From: Candidatus Roizmanbacteria bacterium
GTDB taxonomy: Bacteria > Patescibacteriota > Microgenomatia > UBA1406 > GWC2-37-13
Assembly: GCA_013335175.1 (NCBI GenBank)
Contig: JAAXWC010000017.1
Location: 1 to 32,204, forward strand
Length of the DNA stretch: 32,204 nucleotides
Reading direction: 5' to 3'
This document shows positions 23,241 to 31,970 of this stretch, piece by piece. Below the pieces are notes generated by a model that did no database searches, had not been told where the DNA came from, and saw only the letters and a program-made list of their open reading frames with translations. Each line of letters starts with the position of its first letter. Position 1 is the stretch's first letter. The position numbers and the translations under genes were made by a program.

Positions 23241-24284
23241 ATGAGTGAAAATGGATCAGAACTAAACAAAGAACCTATTGTTAACACAGAGAGGGAGAAA
23301 GCTGTTCAAGAGCTTGTGGATTACGGGGAGTTGCTTTTTTCTTCTGAACAGTTGTTTATACGAGGGAAAGAAGAACAAAATAAAGTGAAAGAAACGCTCC
23401 TATCTCAGATGGACTCTGAAGAACGGGAATACCAAAAAAAGAACGGAAGAGAAGAGCCCGAGTTAGATATCAACCTTGATGACGCTATGGTAGACATGGC
23501 ATGTGGGTATAGCAGTAGCTATGAAATTCCGGGGACAACAATGACGTATGCAGAAGGTCGAGAACAGTTTTGGGCGGAACCGGAAGGAGATTCCACGTCT
23601 TCTGAACTTCTGGGATTGATGCAGTTGTTTTATGGTAAAAAAGATACACAAAATGAGCTTGGAATGATTGTCAGGGGGTTAGAGAGTGGAGATGGAGCAC
23701 TTGCTACGTTTGTTCAGAAACAGGGCGAGAAAATGATTGAACTGTCTGAAACTGAGGAAACTTCCCCAACTGAGGGAAATAGTGAACTATTCTTGTATCC
23801 AACAGGTGTCTCTACCATCTTTGAGAGAATTGACGAACACATAAAAGAATCACGTATGAAAGAACAGAATAGTGATACTCTGGCTCGATCTTTAACAAAT
23901 TATGTTGCTGAGCTTCCGTATGCTGATAAGTTACGTTTACTCGCCATTCTGAAGCATTCCTTTGGAGGATTGAAAATGATGGTAGAGCAAAATATGCCTC
24001 AAAATATGCCAATAAAAGGGTCAAAAGCAAACAACTCTGTAGAGCGTATATATAGGTATGGTGGGCGCAATAGCTTGCCCGAATTCAAGACCTATCTCCG
24101 AGAAACACTGAAGATCACTAATCCGGACACCCTATGTCTTCTTTCGGCTGCAATCCCACATCCGTCTTTAACAAGAGATGATTGTCTGTTAGAACTGAAA
24201 AGAACAGGTATTGTAAATCACGAAGGAAATTTACAAGTGAAGCCTGATGTCACATTGACTCAGGTTGCAAACATGCTTGTCTAG
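23241..24284 (+). CDS. Unknown protein, paralogue of the 323-aa protein in the same block
   Basis: 347 aa, not recognised. No signal peptide, membrane helix, cysteine cluster or catalytic motif is visible; it is acidic and mostly helical. Near the N-terminus EPIVNTEREKAVQEL and IRGKEEQ match EPIVNTEREQAVAVL and VQGKERQ of the gene at 26691. Further matching pieces are LPYADKLRLLAILKHSFGG against VPPGDRMRLLGMLEQAFGG, and the C-terminal LTQVANMLV against LENIVDTIVV. This copy has an extra ~70-residue insert (residues about 60-130) with many acidic residues. It may be a substrate or partner of the giant kinase; this is inference from location only. It is convergent with the 603-aa gene. Confidence 0.6.
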   Translation: MSENGSELNKEPIVNTEREKAVQELVDYGELLFSSEQLFIRGKEEQNKVKETLLSQMDSEEREYQKKNGREEPELDINLDDAMVDMACGYSSSYEIPGTTMTYAEGREQFWAEPEGDSTSSELLGLMQLFYGKKDTQNELGMIVRGLESGDGALATFVQKQGEKMIELSETEETSPTEGNSELFLYPTGVSTIFERIDEHIKESRMKEQNSDTLARSLTNYVAELPYADKLRLLAILKHSFGGLKMMVEQNMPQNMPIKGSKANNSVERIYRYGGRNSLPEFKTYLRETLKITNPDTLCLLSAAIPHPSLTRDDCLLELKRTGIVNHEGNLQVKPDVTLTQVANMLV

Positions 24285-24363
24285 GATAGAACGCGAAATA
24301 TCCTATATCCATTTTGATCTACATGAGATGCTCGTTTTTGTGTGGTGAGTTTATAGATGGGTT

Positions 24364-26175
24364 TTATGTATTTTCTTCTTTCTTTGTTGGGAATAACTTC
24401 AATAGCTCTACCACTTCATTGGCATTGATTACGAGGTGTTCTCTTGCTTCACGGGGATCCATTCGTGAAGTAGGTTGGTTTTCACTGGGTAAAAATTTAT
24501 TCTCCGCTAATAACTCAATTTGTTTGTCTACTTCTGTTTTGTATTTTACTATGGTTTCTCTTTGATCATCCGTCATTGCCGAAAACATTTTGCCGTTAAG
24601 ATCTTGAATGAGAAAGGAAATAGGTGATGTGATTTGAGAGAGTGGTAATGCGGGTAAATGTACATCATCTATAGAACCAATCGCTATTTCCAGCATATCC
24701 ATGAGAACGGGCATCAGGGCGTCTGGGTCTGCTTTTCGGCACTGGGCTGAAATATGTGACACAATGTTTGCTTTAAGATTCTCTGTAAGATGAATGTCTT
24801 TTCCCAAAGTAACAAGTTCATTATATGCGGTTTGATTAATTCGTTTTTCTTCATCACTGATGCGGATTCTTTTTACCAGTCCAGAAAACATTTTTTGAGA
24901 TGGACTCAATAGTGTTTTAAAATCAGGACAATCGCTCACTACTTGGAGTTGCTCAAACAAAAATTGATTCTCTAACTCAGCGATTGGTTGTTGTTGTTTT
25001 TGGCGCTCAGCAATGGCATACAGTTGATCACCTGCGCGACTACTGCCATAAAGGAGTGCTCCGAGTGTTTTAAATACCGTGGGATCGGAATCGGTGGTTA
25101 TCTCGTCTAAGGTATCAAGAAGCCATAGTTGAATTTCTCCTCGTGAAGTAGCAAAGGGGTTTATTTCCTCAAATGCATCACATGATTCGCGAACTAACGT
25201 TTCCGCCTTATCAACAATTTCGTGATCAGGCAAAACAAGGGCAGCTTTAATCATTTTCCACCTAGTAGTAGGGAATCTTTTTGCAGCGTATTCTGCCATA
25301 ACAGGGTTTAACTTCTTTTCACCCAAAGAAGTGACAATGGGCCCGTGAAGTCGGTATGCATCTAATATGCAGAGTAGGTCATTTTTTGCAAGTGCGCGCT
25401 CGGAAGGATTATTTGTTAAGTGATTATAGGCACGAATGATATCATAAAAAGACCGTGTTTTTTTGTCAAAGTCTGTTTCCAAGTTGGGAGAACGAGGGTT
25501 AAGAGCAGTTATTGTTGAGACAAGTGCTTCGTGTGCAATTTCACTGTCAGAATATGCAATGAGTTCGCCAACATCGGGACGAGCAGACAAACCATCAAAA
25601 AAACCGTGAAATTCGTTCAGTCGAGTCTCTTTAGCGAGTAATGCTTCAAAAATAGGTGATGAGGCGAGGGGAACAGGACCCCTTGGAAGATAGTCACCGG
25701 TGAACGCATTTCTCAGCCTTTCAGAACTAGCTCTCCAACTATCGGTGCTATACCATGTTTTAAAAATAGTGTAGAGCTTTTCATTTTTCATCAAATTATC
25801 TAAAAATAATTGAGAAAGTGAATTTGCTTCTTGTGTATACACCTCAACTGGATGTGTTTCGTCGAGTTTATGCCCAACAGCTTCTGTAAGTCCTTCGATA
25901 AGTGCCCTTTCAATCATTTGATCATCTCTTTTTTTTGATGCGGAACGAACAGAAATTGTCGTGCCCTCGGCAGTTTCTTCTTCTGAAGAAACAATGTCTT
26001 TTCCGTTGTTTTTTAATGCCTTGACACTCGATTTTACCCAAACTATATCGAACGGAGAGCCTGTTGTCAAACTATAAATTTCAGTTTGAACCTTTTGAGT
26101 TTCATCGGGGGGAAGAGCTAAAGGTGATTCAGTTTGCTGTATCTGTTGGCTTGCCTCAGGATTTGATTCTGCCAT
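24364..26175 (-). CDS. Large unknown protein of the kinase block
   Basis: 603 aa, not recognised. The N-terminus is Gln/Pro-rich and disordered; the rest looks wholly helical with repeated short helices and no obvious membrane segment. No P-loop, kinase, peptidase or zinc motif is visible. It is the only minus-strand gene of the block and convergent with the 347-aa gene. TATACT (26184-26189) lies eight bases before the ATG, with a possible TTGCAT -35 (26206-26211, 16-bp spacer). Base composition is like its neighbours. It could be a scaffold; nothing in the sequence proves a role. Confidence 0.6.
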   Translation of the reverse strand: MAESNPEASQQIQQTESPLALPPDETQKVQTEIYSLTTGSPFDIVWVKSSVKALKNNGKDIVSSEEETAEGTTISVRSASKKRDDQMIERALIEGLTEAVGHKLDETHPVEVYTQEANSLSQLFLDNLMKNEKLYTIFKTWYSTDSWRASSERLRNAFTGDYLPRGPVPLASSPIFEALLAKETRLNEFHGFFDGLSARPDVGELIAYSDSEIAHEALVSTITALNPRSPNLETDFDKKTRSFYDIIRAYNHLTNNPSERALAKNDLLCILDAYRLHGPIVTSLGEKKLNPVMAEYAAKRFPTTRWKMIKAALVLPDHEIVDKAETLVRESCDAFEEINPFATSRGEIQLWLLDTLDEITTDSDPTVFKTLGALLYGSSRAGDQLYAIAERQKQQQPIAELENQFLFEQLQVVSDCPDFKTLLSPSQKMFSGLVKRIRISDEEKRINQTAYNELVTLGKDIHLTENLKANIVSHISAQCRKADPDALMPVLMDMLEIAIGSIDDVHLPALPLSQITSPISFLIQDLNGKMFSAMTDDQRETIVKYKTEVDKQIELLAENKFLPSENQPTSRMDPREAREHLVINANEVVELLKLFPTKKEENT

Positions 26176-26183
26176 ATGTTAAA

Positions 26184-26211
26184 AGTATAGATCGTTTGTT
26201 CAATAATGCAA
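26184..26211 (-). promoter_or_regulatory. Promoter of the 603-aa gene
   Basis: TTGCAT, 16 bp, TATACT, eight bases to the ATG. Confidence 0.5.
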
Positions 26212-26261
26212 GATCAAATATAATAATTATTCAGAAGTTTCCAAAGGAATGGCACCCTAAC

Positions 26262-26620
26262 AGTGGTCATTTCGTCATCCCCGCGTAGGCGGGCGACCGC
26301 AGGAAGTCCCCGTATAAAGTACCCTCGTCGAGGGAGATCCAGTGTAAAAATGTTCTTTGCTTCAAAAAGAATGGCGGCCTGCCACTCGAAGTCTCCCCGC
26401 ACATGCTCGACATCCGTTCATCGTGCGCCACCTATTTTTTTCGAGACCCGGTGGGTTCCCTCCCTGCGGGCGATCCCAAGTCTCTCAAAAAAAGGATGGC
26501 ACGCTAAGGAGTAGCAACGTCACTCCCGCTTGCCGGGAGTCGTTGTTATCCGCACTGTCATTCCGTCCGGAATGACAGGTATCAGCTCGCCATGACGGCG
26601 AAACCCGAGACCACTAACGA
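26262..26620. repeat. GC-rich mosaic of hairpin modules in the 515-bp gap 26176-26690
   Basis: Begins with a partial copy of the CCCCGCGTAGGCGGG stem of the 6.45-kb repeat, includes the 34-bp module shared with 16914-16947, and has a 7-bp stem hairpin (26522-26540) and a perfect 10-bp inverted repeat TGTCATTCCG-TC-CGGAATGACA (26556-26577). It separates two divergent promoters. No credible gene lies in the gap. Confidence 0.85.
26489..26522 (+). repeat. 34-bp module identical to 16914-16947
   Basis: The two copies read the same over all 34 bases, from AAAAAGGATGGCACGCTAAG to the final GTCA. Confidence 0.9.
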
Positions 26621-26653
26621 TTTTGTTTTATCTTGAATAATTACCAAATATGT

Positions 26654-26682
26654 TTGACATGAAAGGAGTATTTTATTATAGT
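26654..26682 (+). promoter_or_regulatory. Strong promoter of the 323-aa paralogue
   Basis: TTGACA (26654-26659), a 17-bp spacer, TATAGT (26677-26682), eight bases to the ATG at 26691. The layout is identical to that of the 347-aa paralogue. A purine-rich GAAAGGAG lies within the spacer, too far upstream to be a ribosome-binding site. Confidence 0.75.
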
Positions 26683-26690
26683 TTCAGCAT

Positions 26691-27662
26691 ATGAATGAAT
26701 TTAATCAAAATGCAGAACCTATTGTAAATACAGAACGAGAACAGGCGGTAGCAGTACTAAAAGACTATGCAAAAATACTTACTCACGCTCAGGATATGTT
26801 TGTGCAAGGTAAAGAAAGGCAACTGCAAGGACAAAATGGGGTGAGTGACGTAGATAAAGAAGTAACCAATAAATTAACACATATTCTTAGCGTATGTGGC
26901 GGAGAACCTGCACGAAAACATATGAAAAATATGGTTAATGACATTCAAAATAAAGATGACGCATTGTGGAAATATGTTTTGGATCGTGGAGATCAAATGC
27001 TTATGTTATGTCGTACTGGAGAGGCAAAGCCATTGAGTGGTCACGCGCAACTTTTTGAAAAACCAGAAAATGTACAGTTACTCTTAGGATTGGTGAATTG
27101 CCACATAAGAGATAAAAATGATGGCCTTGAATATCTTGAACACAGTATTAATAGGGTTCCCCCCGGTGATAGAATGAGATTACTCGGGATGTTAGAACAA
27201 GCATTTGGAGGCGTTCAAGTTATTGAAGATAATAAGGTCAGTGAAGATACTCGGTATTCACTACTTAAGGGTAATTCTAGCTATTCAGTGGGATGGGTTA
27301 TGGATGTAGGAAGTAAGTATATGTCCCGTGGCACGATTGATTACTTTAGGAATACGTATGGTATAGTTGATCAAAACGTATTGAATCTTATTGCGAGTGC
27401 ATTCCCATCTGAAATTACCCATGACAGGTCTGAAACATTAGGAAAGTTGGTAGGAGCAGGGTTATTGAAAGAAGTGCACCAAGCAGCAACTTCACATCAG
27501 GACAATACACAGCAGTCAAAAGGGCCGATGGATTCATTAAAGGGGTGGCTTCAAAGGCGAAAAGAAAAACCTTCATCTGAATCTCAGGCCGTTATAAAGC
27601 CTACGTATTCATGGAAAATAGAGCCTACTCTGGAAAATATAGTGGATACAATAGTCGTGTAG
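26691..27662 (+). CDS. Unknown protein, paralogue of the 347-aa protein
   Basis: 323 aa. It aligns with the 347-aa protein along most of its length: NAEPIVNTEREQAV at the N-terminus, the middle ALWKYVLDRGDQMLMLCRTG against ALATFVQKQGEKMIELSETE, a VNCHIRDKN against IDEHIKES, and the LRLLxxLxxxFGG block. It carries a C-terminal addition rich in Gln, Ser and Lys (residues about 265-300) lacking in its paralogue. No catalytic motif, no membrane segment. It precedes the giant kinase by 161 bp on the same strand, but that gene has its own TTGACA promoter. A role as a kinase partner is inference from location only. Confidence 0.6.
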   Translation: MNEFNQNAEPIVNTEREQAVAVLKDYAKILTHAQDMFVQGKERQLQGQNGVSDVDKEVTNKLTHILSVCGGEPARKHMKNMVNDIQNKDDALWKYVLDRGDQMLMLCRTGEAKPLSGHAQLFEKPENVQLLLGLVNCHIRDKNDGLEYLEHSINRVPPGDRMRLLGMLEQAFGGVQVIEDNKVSEDTRYSLLKGNSSYSVGWVMDVGSKYMSRGTIDYFRNTYGIVDQNVLNLIASAFPSEITHDRSETLGKLVGAGLLKEVHQAATSHQDNTQQSKGPMDSLKGWLQRRKEKPSSESQAVIKPTYSWKIEPTLENIVDTIVV

Positions 27663-27786
27663 TTGTTTTTTGAAATTGGATTTTGCACATGCCAAGTACC
27701 GCAATGGTATCGTGCGGTGCGGTTTTGTGAACTTAAAAAAATAGCTCTGAACGCTTAAATGGCGATGTATTTCTATGTATTACGCA

Positions 27787-27819
27787 TTGACAAACCGTAC
27801 CTCTTTCCTTCATTATTAT
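27787..27819 (+). promoter_or_regulatory. Promoter of the giant kinase gene
   Basis: TTGACA (27787-27792) followed by 18 bp and CATTAT (27811-27816; an alternative -10 is TATTAT at 27814-27819), seven bases before the ATG at 27824. Upstream at 27698-27720 is a short CCGCA/TGCGG hairpin. Confidence 0.55.
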
Positions 27820-27823
27820 ATCC

Positions 27824-30800
27824 ATGGTATCAGGTAATGAATCCGCACCCAAATCTTCAGAATTTTCTCCCGGTGTAGTCAGAGAAAGAATTGGTGAGCA
27901 TCCGGATATTGCACCTTTGCTGTATACCGTTTTTTCAGAAGATAGTATGAAGATTGCTCAGACACTTGCAGAGCAGCCTGACTCTGATATCACGTTGCAC
28001 TTTCCTAGTAGAGGCCAGCTTGAACCAGTTGTAAAACATTTTAAAGATATAAAAACACGTGTCACTCAGTTTTTGGACACCCAAAAAGGTGTTGTATTGC
28101 TGGAACCACTGATAAAAGATGGAATAGAAGTAAAAGAACTTCAGACTTCTGATGAAGCATCTCGCGAGTTAGCCAAAACAATGCTCATCGACGCAATCCC
28201 CTGCAATCAGGGGCAATCTCTGGACGATGTTCAGGTTGGACTTGAAGTATGGGCTGGCACCACAGTCGCGATCCGTTTTGATACCAGTGATGAAGGGATT
28301 GAGGCATATAAAAAAGTACTAGGAATTACGTTTCACAATCCTGATGGAACCGAGATTACGGATCCGCAAGTCATAAAGAGTCGAGTACTTCGATATCCGG
28401 GTTTTACTGTTGAACGGGATAATTTTAGTAATGAGTTCAGAAAACAGTTTCAAGGGGATGTGGTTGTGATGTTGGGCGACAATGCTAAGGTTCGCCAGCA
28501 TGAAACTCAGGAAGTTATCCAGCATTTTGCTGACTACCAGGCAGAACAATTTTTAGTTGGTAAAGATTCTTCTTTCGCCTTTCCTTTGCATAATCTTACG
28601 CCGAAAAAAGTATCTGAACTCCTGCTATCTGATGATGAAACGGTATATCAAACCTATGGAAAATCGAAAGAAGTGCTTATAAATGAAATAGAAGCTTTGA
28701 CACCCTCTCAGATCGCCTGGTCTATCGCACGCGGTAAGTTAGCACACTTTTGTGCAGATATCTCACTTGAGAATTCACCGCAGATGCAGGGAGTTTTGCA
28801 AAATCAAGATGTACATTTTTATCAGGATAGAACTTTCAGAACCGATGGGATGAGTTTGGAACTTGCAAAAAAACTGGGACAGGGATATGAAGAGGCAACC
28901 CTTTTAATGAAATACATAAAAGAGGCAGCAATTCAGCATATTGAATACGGGAAAGAACCTAAGAGAGTAGCTTCATTAATACGCGCCTACACAATTAACC
29001 CTGCTGAGTTTTTAGCGCACCAGGCTAAAGATGCCTATCAAGAATATATAAAACAAAGAGAATCAGTCCAAAATAGATGGGATGCGGTTACTACTTTAGT
29101 TCAGGTAGAAGAAATATTTGAAGCGATAAGACCTCAGGAAGGTTTGGGAACGATAGATATTGAGACAAAAGTGGAAGGAAGATTTATTCATGATGAGGGT
29201 ACGCTTCGCGTTGGTGAGGTGATAAAAACGCCAATGTTATCGAATGAGCTGATTGTATTAGGCCCCTTAGGACAAGCGCAACAGGGTGGCATGTCGGGAG
29301 CCTATTTTGCTGTAAGCTGCCGGGAAATTTCAGGTAATAATCCCGATCTGAAAGAATATGAGGTTATAAATAAACAAGGAAAAATGACAGGACTAAAGGT
29401 TATCGCACCCATACATCGACAGCCCTATGTCGTTGATTCAACAGGCAAACAGTTTGCTCTTTCAGAACTGAATACCCTTCCCGATGTAAATAAATATTTT
29501 GTAAAGGAAGCTACAACCGAGTCCAGGGGAGGTGATCGATTGATCCATCTGGCTACAGGAGGTTACTATGATAGTAGAGAGTATCGACAGATGCAATTGG
29601 AAGGTGTTGATGATCTATTTTCACAATTTAGTGAACCGGTGCAATCGCAATTTATATCGCGACGTAATGCACAATTAGAAGCACTCATTCGTACTATACG
29701 AAGCGATTTTAAGGATCATCTTACCGATTCATCTCAAGGGAAAAAAACGATTGGTCAGCTCATACAAGAAACCGAACAAGACGCTAGCAAAGCTCTCGTT
29801 TTAGGTCAATTATCTGCTTCACACAAAATAGAGACTTTTAGAAAACTGAGAGAACTTCACAGTACCCTAATGAAAGGTGTATCAGATTACACCAACGAAA
29901 AAATTGTGCCTCCGGTGCAACGGGTGGCGCACCGGTTTCAGAGGGAAGTATTAAATGCGGCAACATTTTCCAATAGAAAGGGCTTAGGTTTAGCGACATT
30001 TATCGTGCCGCTCCGAGACATGAGTATCTTCTCCGATCCTACCATCCCTCAAACAGAGCCATCTGCCCACCGCATGTTTCTGGTTTCAGACTACATTCCC
30101 GGAGCCCAGGATGCAAATACCTTGTTAATGAACGGAAGGAAATTCACCCAGAGAGATGTACTCACGATAGCTCGATGTATGACAACGGCCTTAGAAGCGA
30201 TCGAACAAAATGACATTGTTCATCGAGATGTAAAACCGGCAAATATTTTAGTAGTGCTAAACCCGGATGGTTCAGTTGCTACTGCATATCTTACTGATTT
30301 TGGGATCGCCAACACTGTAGGAACCGAAACTATCGATGTAGATACCATGGCGGGAAAATCTGCATATAGCGGTACAGAAGCGTTTGGTTCGAAAGATTTT
30401 GCTGCTCCCGAGCAGCGGGATGCTCGCTTAGCAACCACCATGGATATTCACGGATTGGGTGCAACTTTGTACGCACTGGTAACCGATGAAAGCGTTTTTT
30501 ATAAGTCAGGGCCGGATCGCGAGGCAGCTTTAATTGCTACATTAACGAAAAATAATATTGATCCTCTATTTGCTGGGTTAATTGCAAGCATGGTGCGATT
30601 AGATCCAAAAGATCGACCTCAAAGTTTTGGTATTATAGAAAAGGCTTTACATCAGCTGGAAAATTCTCACCTGATGGTAGATGTAGATCCCAACTATACC
30701 GTGGAAGAGTTTCAAAAATTACAATCGGTCGATGAAATTCGTGAGTTTTTCCGTGAGGCATTTATTCCCCCTAATCTAGATCGTGTCAAAATGTTTAGCT

Positions 30801-31966
30801 CTCTTGCAAAATTATTTGCAGACAATCAACACAATGATATTTTCCCCGGTTCCCTTGCTAATCTGAGAGAGGCATTGATGCAGGCATTACGTAATGATTA
30901 TCGACCTGATCTCGACTATTCCAATTTTAAGTTATCAGTAACAAACTCATCTCATTCGTTACTCCCAGGAGAGTTTTCTGCTCTTCGGTGGTATGTACAT
31001 TTGTATGATAAGCTGGTTACTCTTGCTCAGGCGGGGAAGTTAGGCACCTTTCAAGGTGTTCAAAAACCGGTAACAGATGCTTTATCTAATCTTCTTGGTA
31101 AGTCATTTTTGTATACTTCCATTGAGGACAAAGCCTTTTTATCGCAAGCGGAGTTATTAACCTATGGTTCACCATACGCAGTAACAAAATACATCTCTCG
31201 TAATGATATTTCACTTGATGATTTGAGTTCCGCTTTGAAAAATATTCAAGAAAGCCAGGATGATTTGAATAAACCATCCATTTTCCCCCCAACAAAATCT
31301 AAACTTGAGGAAATTATGAATACAAATAGAGGGTTAATAGTAGCTGAAATGTATGAGCGAATAAAGGCTCAAAACATGCAACGAGATGGATCACTCCCGT
31401 TTCGTATTGTCATTGACCCTAAAGTTGAAAGTTCATGGAATGAATTAATACCGGATGCAAACCATACGAAATGGCCAATAGACTATTCTATAGATGCAAT
31501 CGCGAAACAAATTGCAAGTTCTTCTATAAGAAATAATGACAAAGAAGCATTGTATCGTCAATGGAAACCGTTAATTGAAGCTCGTATTTGGATTTCCGGT
31601 CATCGGGAAGATTTTTCTGGTTATCCGTTCAGTATAGCGGGAGCGAAGTATGAGGAGAGAGTAAATGAAATTGTAAAAAGTTATGATACCGTTTTTTCCT
31701 GGATACATCGTATTGCAAAAATGGTAAACCCCTATCAAAAAGAAGATGGCAGCTTAAACATTTTTACTATTGAAGCAGCAAAGCAGTTCCATAGAAATTT
31801 TAGCCAAGCGCGCCGAACATTTTTAGATACATGGGAACAGGAACTATCTAAAAGAAAATCAAAATTCTTACGTGCCTATTCTTTATCGAAGGATAAAGAA
31901 ATAGTGGATGTTTTAACACTTAAAAATGTGATCGGTGAAAACATTGAGGACCTATTCAAGATTTAG
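27824..31966 (+). CDS. Giant Hanks-type Ser/Thr protein kinase with large inserts
   Basis: 1380 aa. The kinase C-lobe is complete and canonical: HRDVKPANIL (H800, R801, D802, K804, N807), DFG (825-827), APE (861-863), D874 of DIHGLG, and R931 in KDRPQS. The N-lobe is odd. A likely glycine loop lies at 480-492 (GPLGQAQQGGMSG) and the candidate ATP lysine is K561 (YFVKEATT), leaving about 70 residues between them; over 200 residues then separate that Lys from HRD, where about 100 is normal. The first ~450 residues and the last ~430 belong to no family I know. No membrane helix, PASTA, or other sensor repeat is visible, so it is likely cytosolic. It ends just before the right direct repeat. Phosphotransfer activity is probable, since the catalytic residues are intact; substrates are unknown. 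Confidence 0.85.
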   Translation: MVSGNESAPKSSEFSPGVVRERIGEHPDIAPLLYTVFSEDSMKIAQTLAEQPDSDITLHFPSRGQLEPVVKHFKDIKTRVTQFLDTQKGVVLLEPLIKDGIEVKELQTSDEASRELAKTMLIDAIPCNQGQSLDDVQVGLEVWAGTTVAIRFDTSDEGIEAYKKVLGITFHNPDGTEITDPQVIKSRVLRYPGFTVERDNFSNEFRKQFQGDVVVMLGDNAKVRQHETQEVIQHFADYQAEQFLVGKDSSFAFPLHNLTPKKVSELLLSDDETVYQTYGKSKEVLINEIEALTPSQIAWSIARGKLAHFCADISLENSPQMQGVLQNQDVHFYQDRTFRTDGMSLELAKKLGQGYEEATLLMKYIKEAAIQHIEYGKEPKRVASLIRAYTINPAEFLAHQAKDAYQEYIKQRESVQNRWDAVTTLVQVEEIFEAIRPQEGLGTIDIETKVEGRFIHDEGTLRVGEVIKTPMLSNELIVLGPLGQAQQGGMSGAYFAVSCREISGNNPDLKEYEVINKQGKMTGLKVIAPIHRQPYVVDSTGKQFALSELNTLPDVNKYFVKEATTESRGGDRLIHLATGGYYDSREYRQMQLEGVDDLFSQFSEPVQSQFISRRNAQLEALIRTIRSDFKDHLTDSSQGKKTIGQLIQETEQDASKALVLGQLSASHKIETFRKLRELHSTLMKGVSDYTNEKIVPPVQRVAHRFQREVLNAATFSNRKGLGLATFIVPLRDMSIFSDPTIPQTEPSAHRMFLVSDYIPGAQDANTLLMNGRKFTQRDVLTIARCMTTALEAIEQNDIVHRDVKPANILVVLNPDGSVATAYLTDFGIANTVGTETIDVDTMAGKSAYSGTEAFGSKDFAAPEQRDARLATTMDIHGLGATLYALVTDESVFYKSGPDREAALIATLTKNNIDPLFAGLIASMVRLDPKDRPQSFGIIEKALHQLENSHLMVDVDPNYTVEEFQKLQSVDEIREFFREAFIPPNLDRVKMFSSLAKLFADNQHNDIFPGSLANLREALMQALRNDYRPDLDYSNFKLSVTNSSHSLLPGEFSALRWYVHLYDKLVTLAQAGKLGTFQGVQKPVTDALSNLLGKSFLYTSIEDKAFLSQAELLTYGSPYAVTKYISRNDISLDDLSSALKNIQESQDDLNKPSIFPPTKSKLEEIMNTNRGLIVAEMYERIKAQNMQRDGSLPFRIVIDPKVESSWNELIPDANHTKWPIDYSIDAIAKQIASSSIRNNDKEALYRQWKPLIEARIWISGHREDFSGYPFSIAGAKYEERVNEIVKSYDTVFSWIHRIAKMVNPYQKEDGSLNIFTIEAAKQFHRNFSQARRTFLDTWEQELSKRKSKFLRAYSLSKDKEIVDVLTLKNVIGENIEDLFKI

Positions 31967-31970
31967 TAGA

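Noticed and set aside
26654-26690. GAAAGGAG as a ribosome-binding site for the 323-aa gene
   Set aside because: It lies between the -35 and the -10 box, about 22 nt from the ATG, so it would not be in the transcript.
27824-31966. PASTA- or receptor-type kinase
   Set aside because: No membrane helix and no PASTA repeats are visible in the 1380 residues.
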